NCBI GenBank assembly: GCA_934229385.1
Contig: CAKQDH010000001.1
Location: 186,001 to 250,000, forward strand
DNA from: an uncultured Oenococcus sp.
GTDB taxonomy: Bacteria; Bacillota; Bacilli; Lactobacillales; Lactobacillaceae
Reading direction: 5' to 3'
Length of the DNA stretch: 64,000 bases
In this document: one piece after another, positions 55,951 through 64,000 of the stretch
Layout of the letters: every line of letters starts with the position of its first letter
Numbering within the stretch: the first letter of the stretch is position 1
Translations under genes and position numbers: made by a program
Notes under the pieces: model-generated
Seen by the model: only the letters and a program-made list of their open reading frames with translations
What the model was told of the DNA's origin: nothing
The model's database searches: none

Positions 55951-56322
55951 ATGTTAAAAGAATTTAAACAATTCATAATGAGAGGAAATGTCATTGAAGT
56001 GGCAGTTGCTTTTATTATGGGAGCTGCTTTTAATAGTATAGTAAAATCTATTGTAGTAAATTTAATTAGTCCAATAATATCGATTTTTACAGGTAGTATA
56101 AATTTATCGAATTTAAACTTAAAAATAGGAACCGCAGTTCTTCGTTACGGTTCTGTTTTAAATGAGATAATAAATTTTATAATTATTGCTTTTATTCTTT
56201 TTCTAATAATTAAAACCTTTAATAAGGCTTTTAATAAAAACAAGAAGAAACAAAAAAGTTATGAAGAAAAAATTATTAAAATTTTGTCCGAAATTGAAAG
56301 CAAATTAAAAAAAACAAATTAA
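55951..56322 (+). CDS. mscL: Large-conductance mechanosensitive channel
   Basis: Pentameric tension-gated channel that vents solutes in hypo-osmotic shock. MLKEFKQFIMRGNVIEVAVAF is the N-terminal helix and start of membrane segment 1; the Gly-rich pore helix continues IMGAAFNSIVKSIV, and segment 2 is IINFIIIAFILFLIIK, with a charged cytoplasmic helix at the end. The frame is open to a TTG at 55918, but the ATG at 55951 behind CAAGGG gives the family's N-terminus and 123 residues. Confidence 0.95.
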   Translation: MLKEFKQFIMRGNVIEVAVAFIMGAAFNSIVKSIVVNLISPIISIFTGSINLSNLNLKIGTAVLRYGSVLNEIINFIIIAFILFLIIKTFNKAFNKNKKKQKSYEEKIIKILSEIESKLKKTN

Positions 56323-56377
56323 AGAAATTTATTTTGAAAATTAAAGAACTTATTTTTAAATTAATGAAAGAAGAAAA

Positions 56378-57010
56378 ATGGTGATAATTACAGCAGGAAT
56401 GATTGGAGTTGGAAAAACAACTTTAACAAAATTAATTTCTAAGCATTTACATACAAAACCATTTTTTGAATCAGTTAAAGATAATCCAGTTTTACCTTTA
56501 TACTATTCCAACCCAAAACAATATGGGTTTTTATTACAGATTTATTTCTTAAACCTGCGTTTTAAAATGATTAAAAAAGCCTTTTCCGATAATAATAATG
56601 TTTTAGACAGATCTATATATGAAGATGCACTTTTTACAAAACAAAATTATTTGGATGGGAATATCTCTAAACAAGAAATGAGGGTTTATAGTGAATTATT
56701 AAATAACATGATGACACAATTAGATAAACTAGATAAAAGTGCTCCTGATCTGTTAGTTTATGCTTATAGCGATTTTCCAACCGTACTTTACCGTATTAAA
56801 AAAAGAGGACGCCCTTATGAACAGGTTAAAGGAAATCCCAAATTAAAAAAATATTATTATAAAATATGGCTTAAATATAAATCTTGGTATAAAAATTATA
56901 CTAAATCCCCAAAAATAAAAATAAATTTGCAAAAAAATAATCTTGAAAAAAAAGAAAACCAAAAAAGGGTTTTAATACAGATTGACCGAAAACTAAAAAC
57001 AATTTATTAA
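56378..57010 (+). CDS. Deoxynucleoside kinase (dAK/dGK family)
   Basis: Phosphorylates deoxynucleosides for salvage. P-loop GMIGVGKTTLTKLISKHL, then FFESVKDNPVLPLYY, the DRS motif VLDRSIYEDALF and the lid RIKKRGRPYEQVK. 210 residues, as in lactobacillar deoxyadenosine/deoxyguanosine kinases, which often occur as pairs; only one gene is here. Whether it prefers dA, dG or dC cannot be read from the sequence. AGAAGAAAAATGG gives a modest ribosome-binding site. Confidence 0.88.
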   Translation: MVIITAGMIGVGKTTLTKLISKHLHTKPFFESVKDNPVLPLYYSNPKQYGFLLQIYFLNLRFKMIKKAFSDNNNVLDRSIYEDALFTKQNYLDGNISKQEMRVYSELLNNMMTQLDKLDKSAPDLLVYAYSDFPTVLYRIKKRGRPYEQVKGNPKLKKYYYKIWLKYKSWYKNYTKSPKIKINLQKNNLEKKENQKRVLIQIDRKLKTIY

Positions 57011-57080
57011 AGATATAAAATACCGAAAGTATTTAAAATTCCCTGAAAATATAAAAAAATAAATCCAAATCACGGTTCAA

Positions 57081-57920
57081 TTAAAAAGATACAACCCCTA
57101 AAGTAGCCAAAATAATTATCACAATTCCAAAGACAATTCTATAAACTCCAAAAGCTTTAAAATCATGGGTTTGAATATAATTAAGTAACCATTTTACAGC
57201 TATATAAGCTACTATAAAAGAGACTACAAAACCAACAATTAAAACTATAGTTTGTTCTTGATTAAAAAGGCCATAATGCTTAAAATAAGAGGTTAATTTT
57301 AAAATTGAAGCTCCGATCATAGTAGGTATAGAGAGAAAAAAAGAAAATTCAGCAGCAGTTTCTCTTTTGGCCCCCAAAATTAGGCCTCCTAGGATGGTTG
57401 ATCCCGAACGTGAAGTTCCTGGAATAACACTTAAAACTTGAAAAAGGCCAATTCCCAATACATCTTTTAAAGTTAAATGATTAACAGAACTAACTCGAGG
57501 GCGACGATGGCTCTGATAGTTTTCAACAAAAATATAAATAATTCCGTAAATAATTAACATAGCCGAAACCACTTGCCAATTTTCAACCTGTGTCATCCAA
57601 TCATTAAGCAATAAACCTACAATAACTGAAGGAATAACTGCAATAATAACCTTTAACCAGGTAGCCCAAATTGATATCTTCACAGTTTCAGTTTTTTGCT
57701 TTCCAAATGGCCAAAGACGATGCCAATATAAAAGAATAATAGCTATAATGGCTCCTAATTGAATAATATAAAGGTAAGCATCCCAAAAATTTTCATTTTG
57801 ATCATAAAATTTTATTAGCTCTTGAAAGATAATTAAATGGCCTGTAGAAGAAATAGGTAAAAATTCAGTAATTCCTTCTACAATTCCTAAAACCACAGAT
57901 TTTAATATATTAAGTATCAT
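57081..57920 (-). CDS. uppP: Undecaprenyl-diphosphatase
   Basis: Dephosphorylates C55-PP to recycle the wall-lipid carrier; also gives bacitracin resistance. BacA signatures: VLGIVEGITEFLPISSTGHLII at the N-terminus and IPGTSRSGSTILGGLILG in the middle, both containing the catalytic Glu/Ser/Arg. 279 residues with about seven membrane segments. Convergent with the kinase gene. Confidence 0.96.
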   Translation of the reverse strand: MILNILKSVVLGIVEGITEFLPISSTGHLIIFQELIKFYDQNENFWDAYLYIIQLGAIIAIILLYWHRLWPFGKQKTETVKISIWATWLKVIIAVIPSVIVGLLLNDWMTQVENWQVVSAMLIIYGIIYIFVENYQSHRRPRVSSVNHLTLKDVLGIGLFQVLSVIPGTSRSGSTILGGLILGAKRETAAEFSFFLSIPTMIGASILKLTSYFKHYGLFNQEQTIVLIVGFVVSFIVAYIAVKWLLNYIQTHDFKAFGVYRIVFGIVIIILATLGVVSF

Positions 57921-58211
57921 ATTCCCCTTTTTTTAGATTACAAATCTCTAATAATTTAATTATTAAAATGAAAAAGCATTTTTATGCTTATAAAGATAAA
58001 AATAAACAAAACCTATTGTACAATAACATTAAATAATTTTACCGGTAATTTATAAGTTCTTTCTAGAAAACTGGAAAACATTAGATATAATAAATTTTTT
58101 TAGTCTTATCTTAGTTTCTTTTAATAATTTAAACATAAATAAGTTTTTATATATACCAAAGTTTAACTAAATAGTTAAAGAACCAAATTATTATAAACTT
58201 TAAAATAAAAT

Positions 58212-59840
58212 TTATTTCTTTGTTTTATTAAATTTCTTCGGAATAAAACCCTTAACTAACTTAGGAGCAACTTTAAATTTAACTAACAAAGCAACCCCAA
58301 CAAAAGCTCCAATTATTACTGATACTAAAAGAATAATTAATTGATAAAACCTTCTTAAAGGTAAAAAGTTTTCCAACAATATAACTATTCCCCAACTTAT
58401 AATTAAAACAAATATTGAAGATAAATTTATTTTAAAAACGTCAGAAGTAATATCTGAAATATTAACCTTATAATATCTTCTTATTTTATAAAATAAATAA
58501 CAACAACTATAAAGAAAACCAATCATAGTACTAATCAGTGCTCCTTCAGCATGAAGAAAATAAACACAAGGATACTGAAAAATAAACTTTAAAATAATGC
58601 CATAAAGTAAAGATTTTAAAGCTAAATCAGCTTTATTTAATCCCTGAACAATAAATGAGAGAACAGTAAAAAGTCCAAAAAATATAGCAACTATGGCACT
58701 TATACGTAAAATCCTAACACCCGCAAAAAGATTTGGATCTGTATTTCCATAAAAAACAGAATATAAAGGAAGGGCAACTCCATAAAGCCCAAAGGCTGTT
58801 AAAAACATAGCTATAAAAAACAAAAGATAAATATTTTTAATTTGTTTTCTAATATCTAACCAATCTTTTTTTGCAAAGGCTCTAGAAAGCATAGGCAAAC
58901 TTGTAGCAGCAATTGAACTTGCTATAGGAACTATAATCATTATTAATTTATTCGCATTAAAATTAAAACGAGAAAATTGGTTTAAAATACTACCACCACT
59001 AAAAGAGCCAATTTTATCCATTATGGGAAAAAAAGTATACTGATCAATAAGCTGATAAAAAGTAATTGCTGAAGCCACTATCGTAAAGGGTATAGCCTGT
59101 TTTAAAATACCAATAATTAATTTTTTTAAATGAATATGTTTTATCAATTTATTAATTTTGGTGGCTTGAATAAAGAAAAACTTTTGATCTTTATAAAAGC
59201 AAAAAATTAAATAAATTAAGCCAATAATACCCCCTATAAAAGCTGCAAAAGTAGATTGTACTACTGCTCCTTGCCAGTTATTAGGATCTTGTTTTAAAGT
59301 TACCCATGTCCCCACTAAAAGGTAAACAATACGAGCAACCTGTTCATAAACTTGGCTGAGAGCTGATTCTCGCATCATTTGATTTCCTTGGAAAAAACCT
59401 CTATACATAGAAAGAATAGGAAAAATAAATACTGTCGGAGCTAAAGACCATAAAACAGGTTTTAAGCCTGTATGCCCAGCTGAAAGTATAGGAGCAAAAA
59501 TAACAAGGACTATAGCAGATATTAAACCCGTTAAAAGCCCTAAACGGTTTCCTTCTTTAAGTAGCCTTAAAGAAATTCTTCCTTCATTAATACCGTTATA
59601 GTGGGCTACTAAATTACTAATTGCTGTAGGAATACCAGCTGTAGCGATCATCAAAAATACAGCATATATAGCATATCCCATACTAAAAAGTCCATTGGCT
59701 TTAATGGAGTACTTACCAATTATTATGGTCCAAGGAACAATATATAAAGCTCCTAATATCCGAGAAAATATATTACCAAATGTTAGCCAAGAAGAACCAC
59801 CAACTAATTGTTTTTCACTATTGTTTTCATTATTCCTCAT
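58212..59840 (-). CDS. MurJ/SpoVB-type lipid flippase (YtgP-like)
   Basis: MVF/MATE-like membrane protein. 542 residues with about 14 membrane segments, close to Bacillus YtgP (MurJ), which flips lipid II. The start LVGGSSWLTFGNIFSRILGALYIVPW and the FVLSFIVQGLNKADLALKS region fit this group. Found beside uppP, another lipid-cycle gene. It could also move wall teichoic or exopolysaccharide units; lipid II is the favoured guess because no polysaccharide cluster is near. Confidence 0.8.
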   Translation of the reverse strand: MRNNENNSEKQLVGGSSWLTFGNIFSRILGALYIVPWTIIIGKYSIKANGLFSMGYAIYAVFLMIATAGIPTAISNLVAHYNGINEGRISLRLLKEGNRLGLLTGLISAIVLVIFAPILSAGHTGLKPVLWSLAPTVFIFPILSMYRGFFQGNQMMRESALSQVYEQVARIVYLLVGTWVTLKQDPNNWQGAVVQSTFAAFIGGIIGLIYLIFCFYKDQKFFFIQATKINKLIKHIHLKKLIIGILKQAIPFTIVASAITFYQLIDQYTFFPIMDKIGSFSGGSILNQFSRFNFNANKLIMIIVPIASSIAATSLPMLSRAFAKKDWLDIRKQIKNIYLLFFIAMFLTAFGLYGVALPLYSVFYGNTDPNLFAGVRILRISAIVAIFFGLFTVLSFIVQGLNKADLALKSLLYGIILKFIFQYPCVYFLHAEGALISTMIGFLYSCCYLFYKIRRYYKVNISDITSDVFKINLSSIFVLIISWGIVILLENFLPLRRFYQLIILLVSVIIGAFVGVALLVKFKVAPKLVKGFIPKKFNKTKK

Positions 59841-59907
59841 AGATTAAGATTAAAAGAATATTTTTAAATTCCTAAAATTAAACCTTAAATATTTTACTAA
59901 ATTAATA

Positions 59908-59934
59908 CAAAATAAAAAAGCTTTAAAGCTTTTT
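59908..59934 (-). terminator. Terminator at the end of oppF
   Basis: AAAAAGC / GCTTTTT stem with loop TTTAAA, overlapping the oppF stop codon, then TTTTTTATTTT on the minus strand. It should end the opp transcript. Confidence 0.8.
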
Positions 59935-60855
59935 ATATTTTTCTGCTTCATTTGTTGTGGATAAAACAAAATGGCCTGGTTGAATTTCATGCATCTGTCT
60001 TTTTTTGCCATCAGTTTCAATTGAAGGATCGTAATTTTGGGGCTTTCTTTTAATTTCAATTTTTGGATCAGGAATAGGTATAGCGCTTAAAAGACTTTTA
60101 GTGTAAGGATGCAAAGGATGATTATAAACCTCATCAGCGGAGCCGACCTCTAAAATTTTTCCCCAATGCATAACAGCAAGCCGGTCAGAGATATATCTTA
60201 CCATAGAAAGATCATGAGCGATAAATAAATAAGTTAAATTTCGCTTTTTTTGTAAATTTTTTAAAAGATTGACAACCTGAGCTTGGATAGATACGTCTAA
60301 AGCTGAAATAGGTTCATCTGCTACAATAAATTCAGGTTTTACTGCTAAAGCTCGCGCGATACCAATCCTTTGTCTTTGCCCACCTGAAAACTCATGTGGA
60401 TAACGTTCAGCATGATCTCTATTAAGGCCAACCAAATCTAATAAATGATTAACTTGTGTATCTCGATCTTTATCGTTTTTAGCTAAATGATGAACATCAA
60501 TACCTTCTGCAATAATATTTTTGACTCTCATCCGACCGTTTAAACTTGCTTGTGGATCTTGAAAAATCATTTGGGCCTTTTTACGGAAATCTTTTAGTTG
60601 TGAAGAATTTAGATGAAGAACATTTTTATTCCTAAAAAAAATCTGCCCAGATTGAGGATGATATAAATCTAAAATAGACCTACCGATGGTAGTTTTACCA
60701 GATCCAGATTCACCAACCAAGCCAAAAACTTCTCCTTCATTAATATCAAAACTAACATTATTAATTGCTTTAACTTGATTGGCCTTACCTGGATTAAAAG
60801 TTAGATTAAGATTTTTTACTTTTAAAATTTTTTTTGTCACGTGAATAAACCCCAA
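59923..60855 (-). CDS. oppF: Oligopeptide ABC transporter ATPase OppF
   Basis: One of two ATPases of the peptide importer. Walker A GESGSGKTTIGRSILDL, Q-loop MIFQDPQASLNGR, signature EFSGGQRQRIGIARALA, Walker B FIVADEPISALDVSIQ, switch FIAHDLSMV. The C-terminal oligopeptide-binding extension (HPLHPYTKSLLSAIPIPDP) marks the Opp/Dpp type. 310 residues. Last gene of the operon, 33 bases after oppD. Confidence 0.95.
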   Translation of the reverse strand: MGFIHVTKKILKVKNLNLTFNPGKANQVKAINNVSFDINEGEVFGLVGESGSGKTTIGRSILDLYHPQSGQIFFRNKNVLHLNSSQLKDFRKKAQMIFQDPQASLNGRMRVKNIIAEGIDVHHLAKNDKDRDTQVNHLLDLVGLNRDHAERYPHEFSGGQRQRIGIARALAVKPEFIVADEPISALDVSIQAQVVNLLKNLQKKRNLTYLFIAHDLSMVRYISDRLAVMHWGKILEVGSADEVYNHPLHPYTKSLLSAIPIPDPKIEIKRKPQNYDPSIETDGKKRQMHEIQPGHFVLSTTNEAEKYKKL

Positions 60856-60888
60856 ATTTATTAAAAATAAAAATTAATAAAAATTTTA

Positions 60889-61938
60889 CTATTTTTTTGA
60901 ATTGATTTTTTTCCATTCTTGCCATCTTTGTTGAATTGGAGCTGGTGGAACAATTTTAGGAGCCCTTTTATCCAACAGCCAAGTAGCCGCATAATGGGTT
61001 GGGCTAACTTTAAAAAAAGGCGGTTGTTTTTGATAATCGATATCCAAAGCAAACGGGCTTCTTGACGCAAACGGATCACCTTTAGGAGGAGACAAAAGAT
61101 CCGGCGGAGTCCCTGGAATTGAAGGCAGAGAATCTTGTTTGATATTCGGATCAGGAATAGAATTTAATAACCCCCATGTATAAGGATGTTGAGGATTATA
61201 AAATATTTCACTAGTTGTTCCGTATTCAACAATTTTTCCGGCATACATAACAACAATTTTATCTGCCATTCCAGCAACAACTCCTAAATCATGAGTAATA
61301 AAAATTATTGAAGATGAATATTTACTTTGAATTTGTTTCATTAAATGAAGGATTTGAGCTTGAATAGTAACATCAAGAGCGGTTGTTGGCTCATCAGCGA
61401 TCAAAATATCTGGATTTGTTGAAAGCGCAATCGCAATTACTGCTCTTTGTCGCATCCCACCAGACCATTGATAAGGATAATCATTAAAATGTTCCGTAGG
61501 TTTTGGTATTCCAACTTGGCCCATTAATTTGATAGCTTGGTTTTTAGCAGCATCTTCTTCAATCTCTTCATCGTGAAGCAAGATGGCTTCTACAATTTGT
61601 GGGCCAATTTTCATTGTAGGATCAAGACTGGTCATCGGATCTTGAAAGATCATACCAATATTACCACCACGTAAATCCTCAAATTCTTCTTCGCTAAATT
61701 TTAAAAGGTTCTTTCCTTTATAATAAATTTTCCCTCCTGAAATAATTTCATTACTAGCATTTAAACCCATTAAAGTGCGAGTAGTAACAGATTTTCCAGA
61801 ACCTGATTCTCCGACAATGGCTAAAGTTTCTCCCTGATTTAGGTTAAAAGAAACTCCTCGAATAGCTTTGACTAAGCCCTCATATGTTTGAAATTGAACA
61901 GAAAGATTTTTAACTTGCAAAATTGGTTTTTTTGACAT
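60889..61938 (-). CDS. oppD: Oligopeptide ABC transporter ATPase OppD
   Basis: Partner ATPase of OppF. Walker A GESGSGKSVTTRTLMGL, Q-loop MIFQDPMTSLDPTM, signature QWSGGMRQRAVIAIALS, Walker B ILIADEPTTALDVTIQ, switch FITHDLGVVAGMAD. HPYTWGLLNSIPDP and a C-terminal segment follow; relatives bind an iron-sulfur cluster here, but the usual Cys residues are not seen. 349 residues. 11 bases after oppC. Confidence 0.95.
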   Translation of the reverse strand: MSKKPILQVKNLSVQFQTYEGLVKAIRGVSFNLNQGETLAIVGESGSGKSVTTRTLMGLNASNEIISGGKIYYKGKNLLKFSEEEFEDLRGGNIGMIFQDPMTSLDPTMKIGPQIVEAILLHDEEIEEDAAKNQAIKLMGQVGIPKPTEHFNDYPYQWSGGMRQRAVIAIALSTNPDILIADEPTTALDVTIQAQILHLMKQIQSKYSSSIIFITHDLGVVAGMADKIVVMYAGKIVEYGTTSEIFYNPQHPYTWGLLNSIPDPNIKQDSLPSIPGTPPDLLSPPKGDPFASRSPFALDIDYQKQPPFFKVSPTHYAATWLLDKRAPKIVPPAPIQQRWQEWKKINSKK

Positions 61939-61949
61939 AATAATTATTT

Positions 61950-62954
61950 TTACCTACCTAACCTTGGATCAAACGCATCCCTTAAGCCATCACCAAATAA
62001 ATAGAAGGCTAAAGAGACAATAACCAGAATTGATCCTGGTATCATTACCAAATAAGGATTATATTGGAAATAATTTTGGGCATCGTTAATCATCGATCCT
62101 AAAGACGAAGTTGGGGGTTGCACTCCAAGACCCATTGCAGACAAAGCTGCTTCCTCCATAATAGATTGAGGAATAGTTATCATTAATTGGACTATAATAA
62201 CGGAACTTATATTAGGGATTATATCTTTTAAAGCAATTTTAAAGGGGCTTTCCCCTAAAATTACTGAAGCCGTTACATAGTCTTGTTCTTTAACAGACAA
62301 AGTACTCGCCCGGACTTGCCTGGCCATATTAATCCATTGAACTAGGATTAAAGAAATAATAACTGACCAAATTCCTGACCCGAACAAAAGGATAAATAAA
62401 GTGACTATAACAATAAAGGGAACTGAACCAACTATTTCAACTACACGTTGCATAAAAATATCAGTCCAGCCTCCCTTCCAAGCCGAAAAGATACCATAAG
62501 CTACACCAATAACCAAATCTCCTAAAGAAGCAACCAAAGCGATAGTTAAAGATACTCGCAACCCAACAATAGACCTTTTTGCTATAGAACGACCATTCCA
62601 ATCAGTCCCTAAAATAAATTTTTTATTTTTGGGAACATTTTGACTAGCATAAATATTAGAACCATCCTGTTTTCCTTCAAATCCAGGGATCGAAAGCCCA
62701 GATTTAGGTGGCAAGGTTTTGTATACAGAAATTTTATTTGTATTAAATTGATTGGCTTGTTTTTGGCTCAACAATGGAATCATAATTATCGTAAATATAA
62801 TTACAATAATTAGAAACCACATTGAAACAACAGCTGTTTTATTCTCTTTTAGTCTCAGCCAAGCGCTTTGCCAAGTATTTAAAGAAGGCTTGGCGATTTT
62901 TTCATTAAGCTTTTTATTAGTTGCTCCTACTAGACGAAAACTTTTTTCTTCCAT
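61950..62954 (-). CDS. oppC: Oligopeptide ABC transporter permease OppC
   Basis: Membrane permease with an N-terminal cytoplasmic tail, one membrane segment, an extracellular loop (about 75-115) and five more segments. The loop-helix that contacts the ATPase is ASVILGESPFKIALKDIIPN. KFILGTDWNGRSIAKRSIVG and the C-terminal LFGDGLRDAFDPRL are family signatures. 334 residues. Its start overlaps the oppB stop by one base. Confidence 0.94.
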   Translation of the reverse strand: MEEKSFRLVGATNKKLNEKIAKPSLNTWQSAWLRLKENKTAVVSMWFLIIVIIFTIIMIPLLSQKQANQFNTNKISVYKTLPPKSGLSIPGFEGKQDGSNIYASQNVPKNKKFILGTDWNGRSIAKRSIVGLRVSLTIALVASLGDLVIGVAYGIFSAWKGGWTDIFMQRVVEIVGSVPFIVIVTLFILLFGSGIWSVIISLILVQWINMARQVRASTLSVKEQDYVTASVILGESPFKIALKDIIPNISSVIIVQLMITIPQSIMEEAALSAMGLGVQPPTSSLGSMINDAQNYFQYNPYLVMIPGSILVIVSLAFYLFGDGLRDAFDPRLGR

Positions 62955-63877
62955 TAGCTTTTGCCTCCTAACCTAATTCTTGGATCCACAAGGGCTGTAA
63001 TAATATCCGTTATTAAAATCATAACTTGAAGTATAACAGTATAAAGAATTGTCGTACCCATAATAACCGGGAAATCTTTTGAAGTTACAGAGGTCAAAAA
63101 CTGTTGTCCAATCCCGGGAATACCAAAAATTTTTTCCACTAAAACCGATCCAGTTAAAAAATTAGCAAAAACAGGGCCAATTATGGTTAAGACAGGAATT
63201 AAGGAATTTCTAACAACATGGTGTTCCACAACTTCACTTTTATCTAAACCTTTAGCAAAAGCTAACTGAATTTGATCTGAATTTAAAGTTTCAATCGTTT
63301 GAGATCTAGTAAAACGTGCAATATATCCTACAATCGCCGCTGCCAAAGCTATACTTGGTAAAATACTAGAAGTCCAACCATCAAAGCCATTAATAGGAAA
63401 AATTGGATATTTAACCGCTAATAACAATAACAAAACCATGGCAAATAAGAAATCTGGAAGAGCTATAAAAAATATAGTAATAAAACTTAAACTATAATCT
63501 GTCCTAGTATTTCTTTTAACTCCTTGTATGGTGCCTACAAACATTCCAAGAGGAACGGCAACAATTAAAGCCTGAAAACCTATAAACAAAGAAACCGGTA
63601 AACGTTGAGCAATAATAGACGTGACACTTTGTCCAGTATTAACATATGAAGTCCCAAAATCAAAATGAAAAGCATTCCAAATATATTGCACAAATTGTTG
63701 CCAAATGGGTTTATTTAAACCATATTGTTGATTTAATAACTCAATTTGGGATTTAGTTAACTTCGGGTTACTAAACGGGGAGCCAGGCATAAATTGCATT
63801 AAAATAAATGTAATTACCATAACAATAAAAATTGTCAAAATCATAACTAAAAGTCTTTTTAAAATATATTTTGCCAT
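62954..63877 (-). CDS. oppB: Oligopeptide ABC transporter permease OppB
   Basis: Six-segment permease partner of OppC. The N-terminus MAKYILKRLLVMILTIFIVM and FILMQFMPGSPF are typical, as are LNQQYGLNKPIWQQFVQY, the ATPase-contact helix AFAKGLDKSEVVEHHVVRNS and the end DIITALVDPRIRLG. 307 residues. In this operon type oppA comes first; the window ends 69 bases beyond oppB inside what seems to be oppA. Confidence 0.94.
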   Translation of the reverse strand: MAKYILKRLLVMILTIFIVMVITFILMQFMPGSPFSNPKLTKSQIELLNQQYGLNKPIWQQFVQYIWNAFHFDFGTSYVNTGQSVTSIIAQRLPVSLFIGFQALIVAVPLGMFVGTIQGVKRNTRTDYSLSFITIFFIALPDFLFAMVLLLLLAVKYPIFPINGFDGWTSSILPSIALAAAIVGYIARFTRSQTIETLNSDQIQLAFAKGLDKSEVVEHHVVRNSLIPVLTIIGPVFANFLTGSVLVEKIFGIPGIGQQFLTSVTSKDFPVIMGTTILYTVILQVMILITDIITALVDPRIRLGGKS

Positions 63878-63946
63878 TTACAAATCTTAATACAGAATAA
63901 TTAAATAATAATTTTATATAAAATTACCTGTTTTCTCCTCCAAAAT

Positions 63947-64000
63947 TTATCTATTTACTTTGGCCATCCAATAATAATAATTAGCCCCTGCTGGAAAGTA
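63947..64000 (-). CDS. C-terminal end of a probable peptide-binding protein OppA (partial)
   Basis: An open minus-strand frame enters from the window edge and stops at 63947-63949. The last residues are YFPAGANYYYWMAKVNR. An aromatic tail and the position right before oppB suggest the substrate-binding lipoprotein of the same system; 17 residues are too few to be sure. Confidence 0.5.
   Translation of the reverse strand, partial: YFPAGANYYYWMAKVNR

Noticed and set aside
57030..57080. AAATAC-CGAAA-GTATTT hairpin between the deoxynucleoside kinase gene and uppP as a terminator
   Set aside because: Stem of 6 A/T-rich base pairs with one G-C pair and no clear T-run; too weak to list.
1..64000. 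CRISPR arrays, prophage, restriction-modification or toxin-antitoxin systems
   Set aside because: No regularly spaced repeats, cas, phage structural, methylase/nuclease or paired small toxin genes were found in any frame examined.

Overview
This 64 kb window looks like chromosomal DNA from a very AT-rich member of the Lactobacillaceae (low-GC Firmicutes). The assignment rests on gene content and order: PolC-type polymerase, GlnR/GlnA, a pheST T-box, the rpsB-tsf-pyrH-frr-uppS-cdsA-rseP-proS-polC string without dxr (so isoprenoids probably come from mevalonate), pyruvate oxidase, decarboxylating 6-phosphogluconate dehydrogenase, Opp peptide import and ECF vitamin import. Gnd and Pox suggest a heterofermentative, oxygen-tolerant relative of genera such as Fructilactobacillus, Apilactobacillus or Oenococcus; the genus cannot be fixed from the window. 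Several neighbours usual in these loci are absent, spacers are long and AT-rich, and only decayed transposon traces are seen, which fits a lineage under genome reduction.

Layout. 1-12.6 kb: yqeY (partial), rpsU, and a long minus-strand run from rpsB to polC for translation, envelope lipid carriers and replication. 12.8-17.3 kb: a trmN6-like methyltransferase, a plsC-like acyltransferase, yneF/ynzC divergent from lexA, tRNA-Ser, holA and one orphan gene. 17.4-19.1 kb: an IS-end relic, rpmA/rplU, a membrane-anchored unknown and tRNA-Arg. 19.6-25.7 kb: glnA-glnR with a GlnR operator, miaA, cfa, and pox with a cre-like site. 25.8-29.7 kb: a second IS-end relic, then a self-contained plus-strand ECF transporter (S, A, A', T). 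30-39.1 kb: mnmG and mnmE, a 1.1 kb empty stretch, a tRNA Leu-His-Trp cluster, and pheS-pheT under a T-box. 39.4-52.7 kb: an rRNA methyltransferase, yidC, the nadD-yqeK-rsfS-tmcAL-yceD assembly/NAD cluster with yqeG, yhaN/yhaO/yheA, murE and nadR. 52.9-64 kb: gnd, a GT8 glycosyltransferase, tRNA-Leu, mscL, a deoxynucleoside kinase, uppP, a MurJ-type flippase and oppBCDF with the tail of a probable oppA.

Common themes. Cell-wall lipid cycling is well covered (UppS, CdsA, UppP, MurJ-like, MurE, RseP). Translation is covered by ribosomal proteins S2, S21, L21 and L27, EF-Ts, Frr, RsfS, two tRNA synthetases, MnmE/MnmG, MiaA, TmcAL and six tRNAs. NAD synthesis is represented twice (NadD and NadR).

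The most notable observations are changes inside core proteins. PolC has lost all four zinc-ligand cysteines. L27 keeps an N-terminal leader without the Phe-Phe processing site while the usual Prp protease gene is missing from the locus. The kinase P-loop of NadR is degenerate. MiaA lacks the family's insertion region. lexA has no recognisable SOS box. The assembly-GTPase genes yqeH and yhbY and the methyltransferase gene yqeM are missing from the nadD cluster. No CRISPR array, prophage, restriction system or intact transposase was seen.
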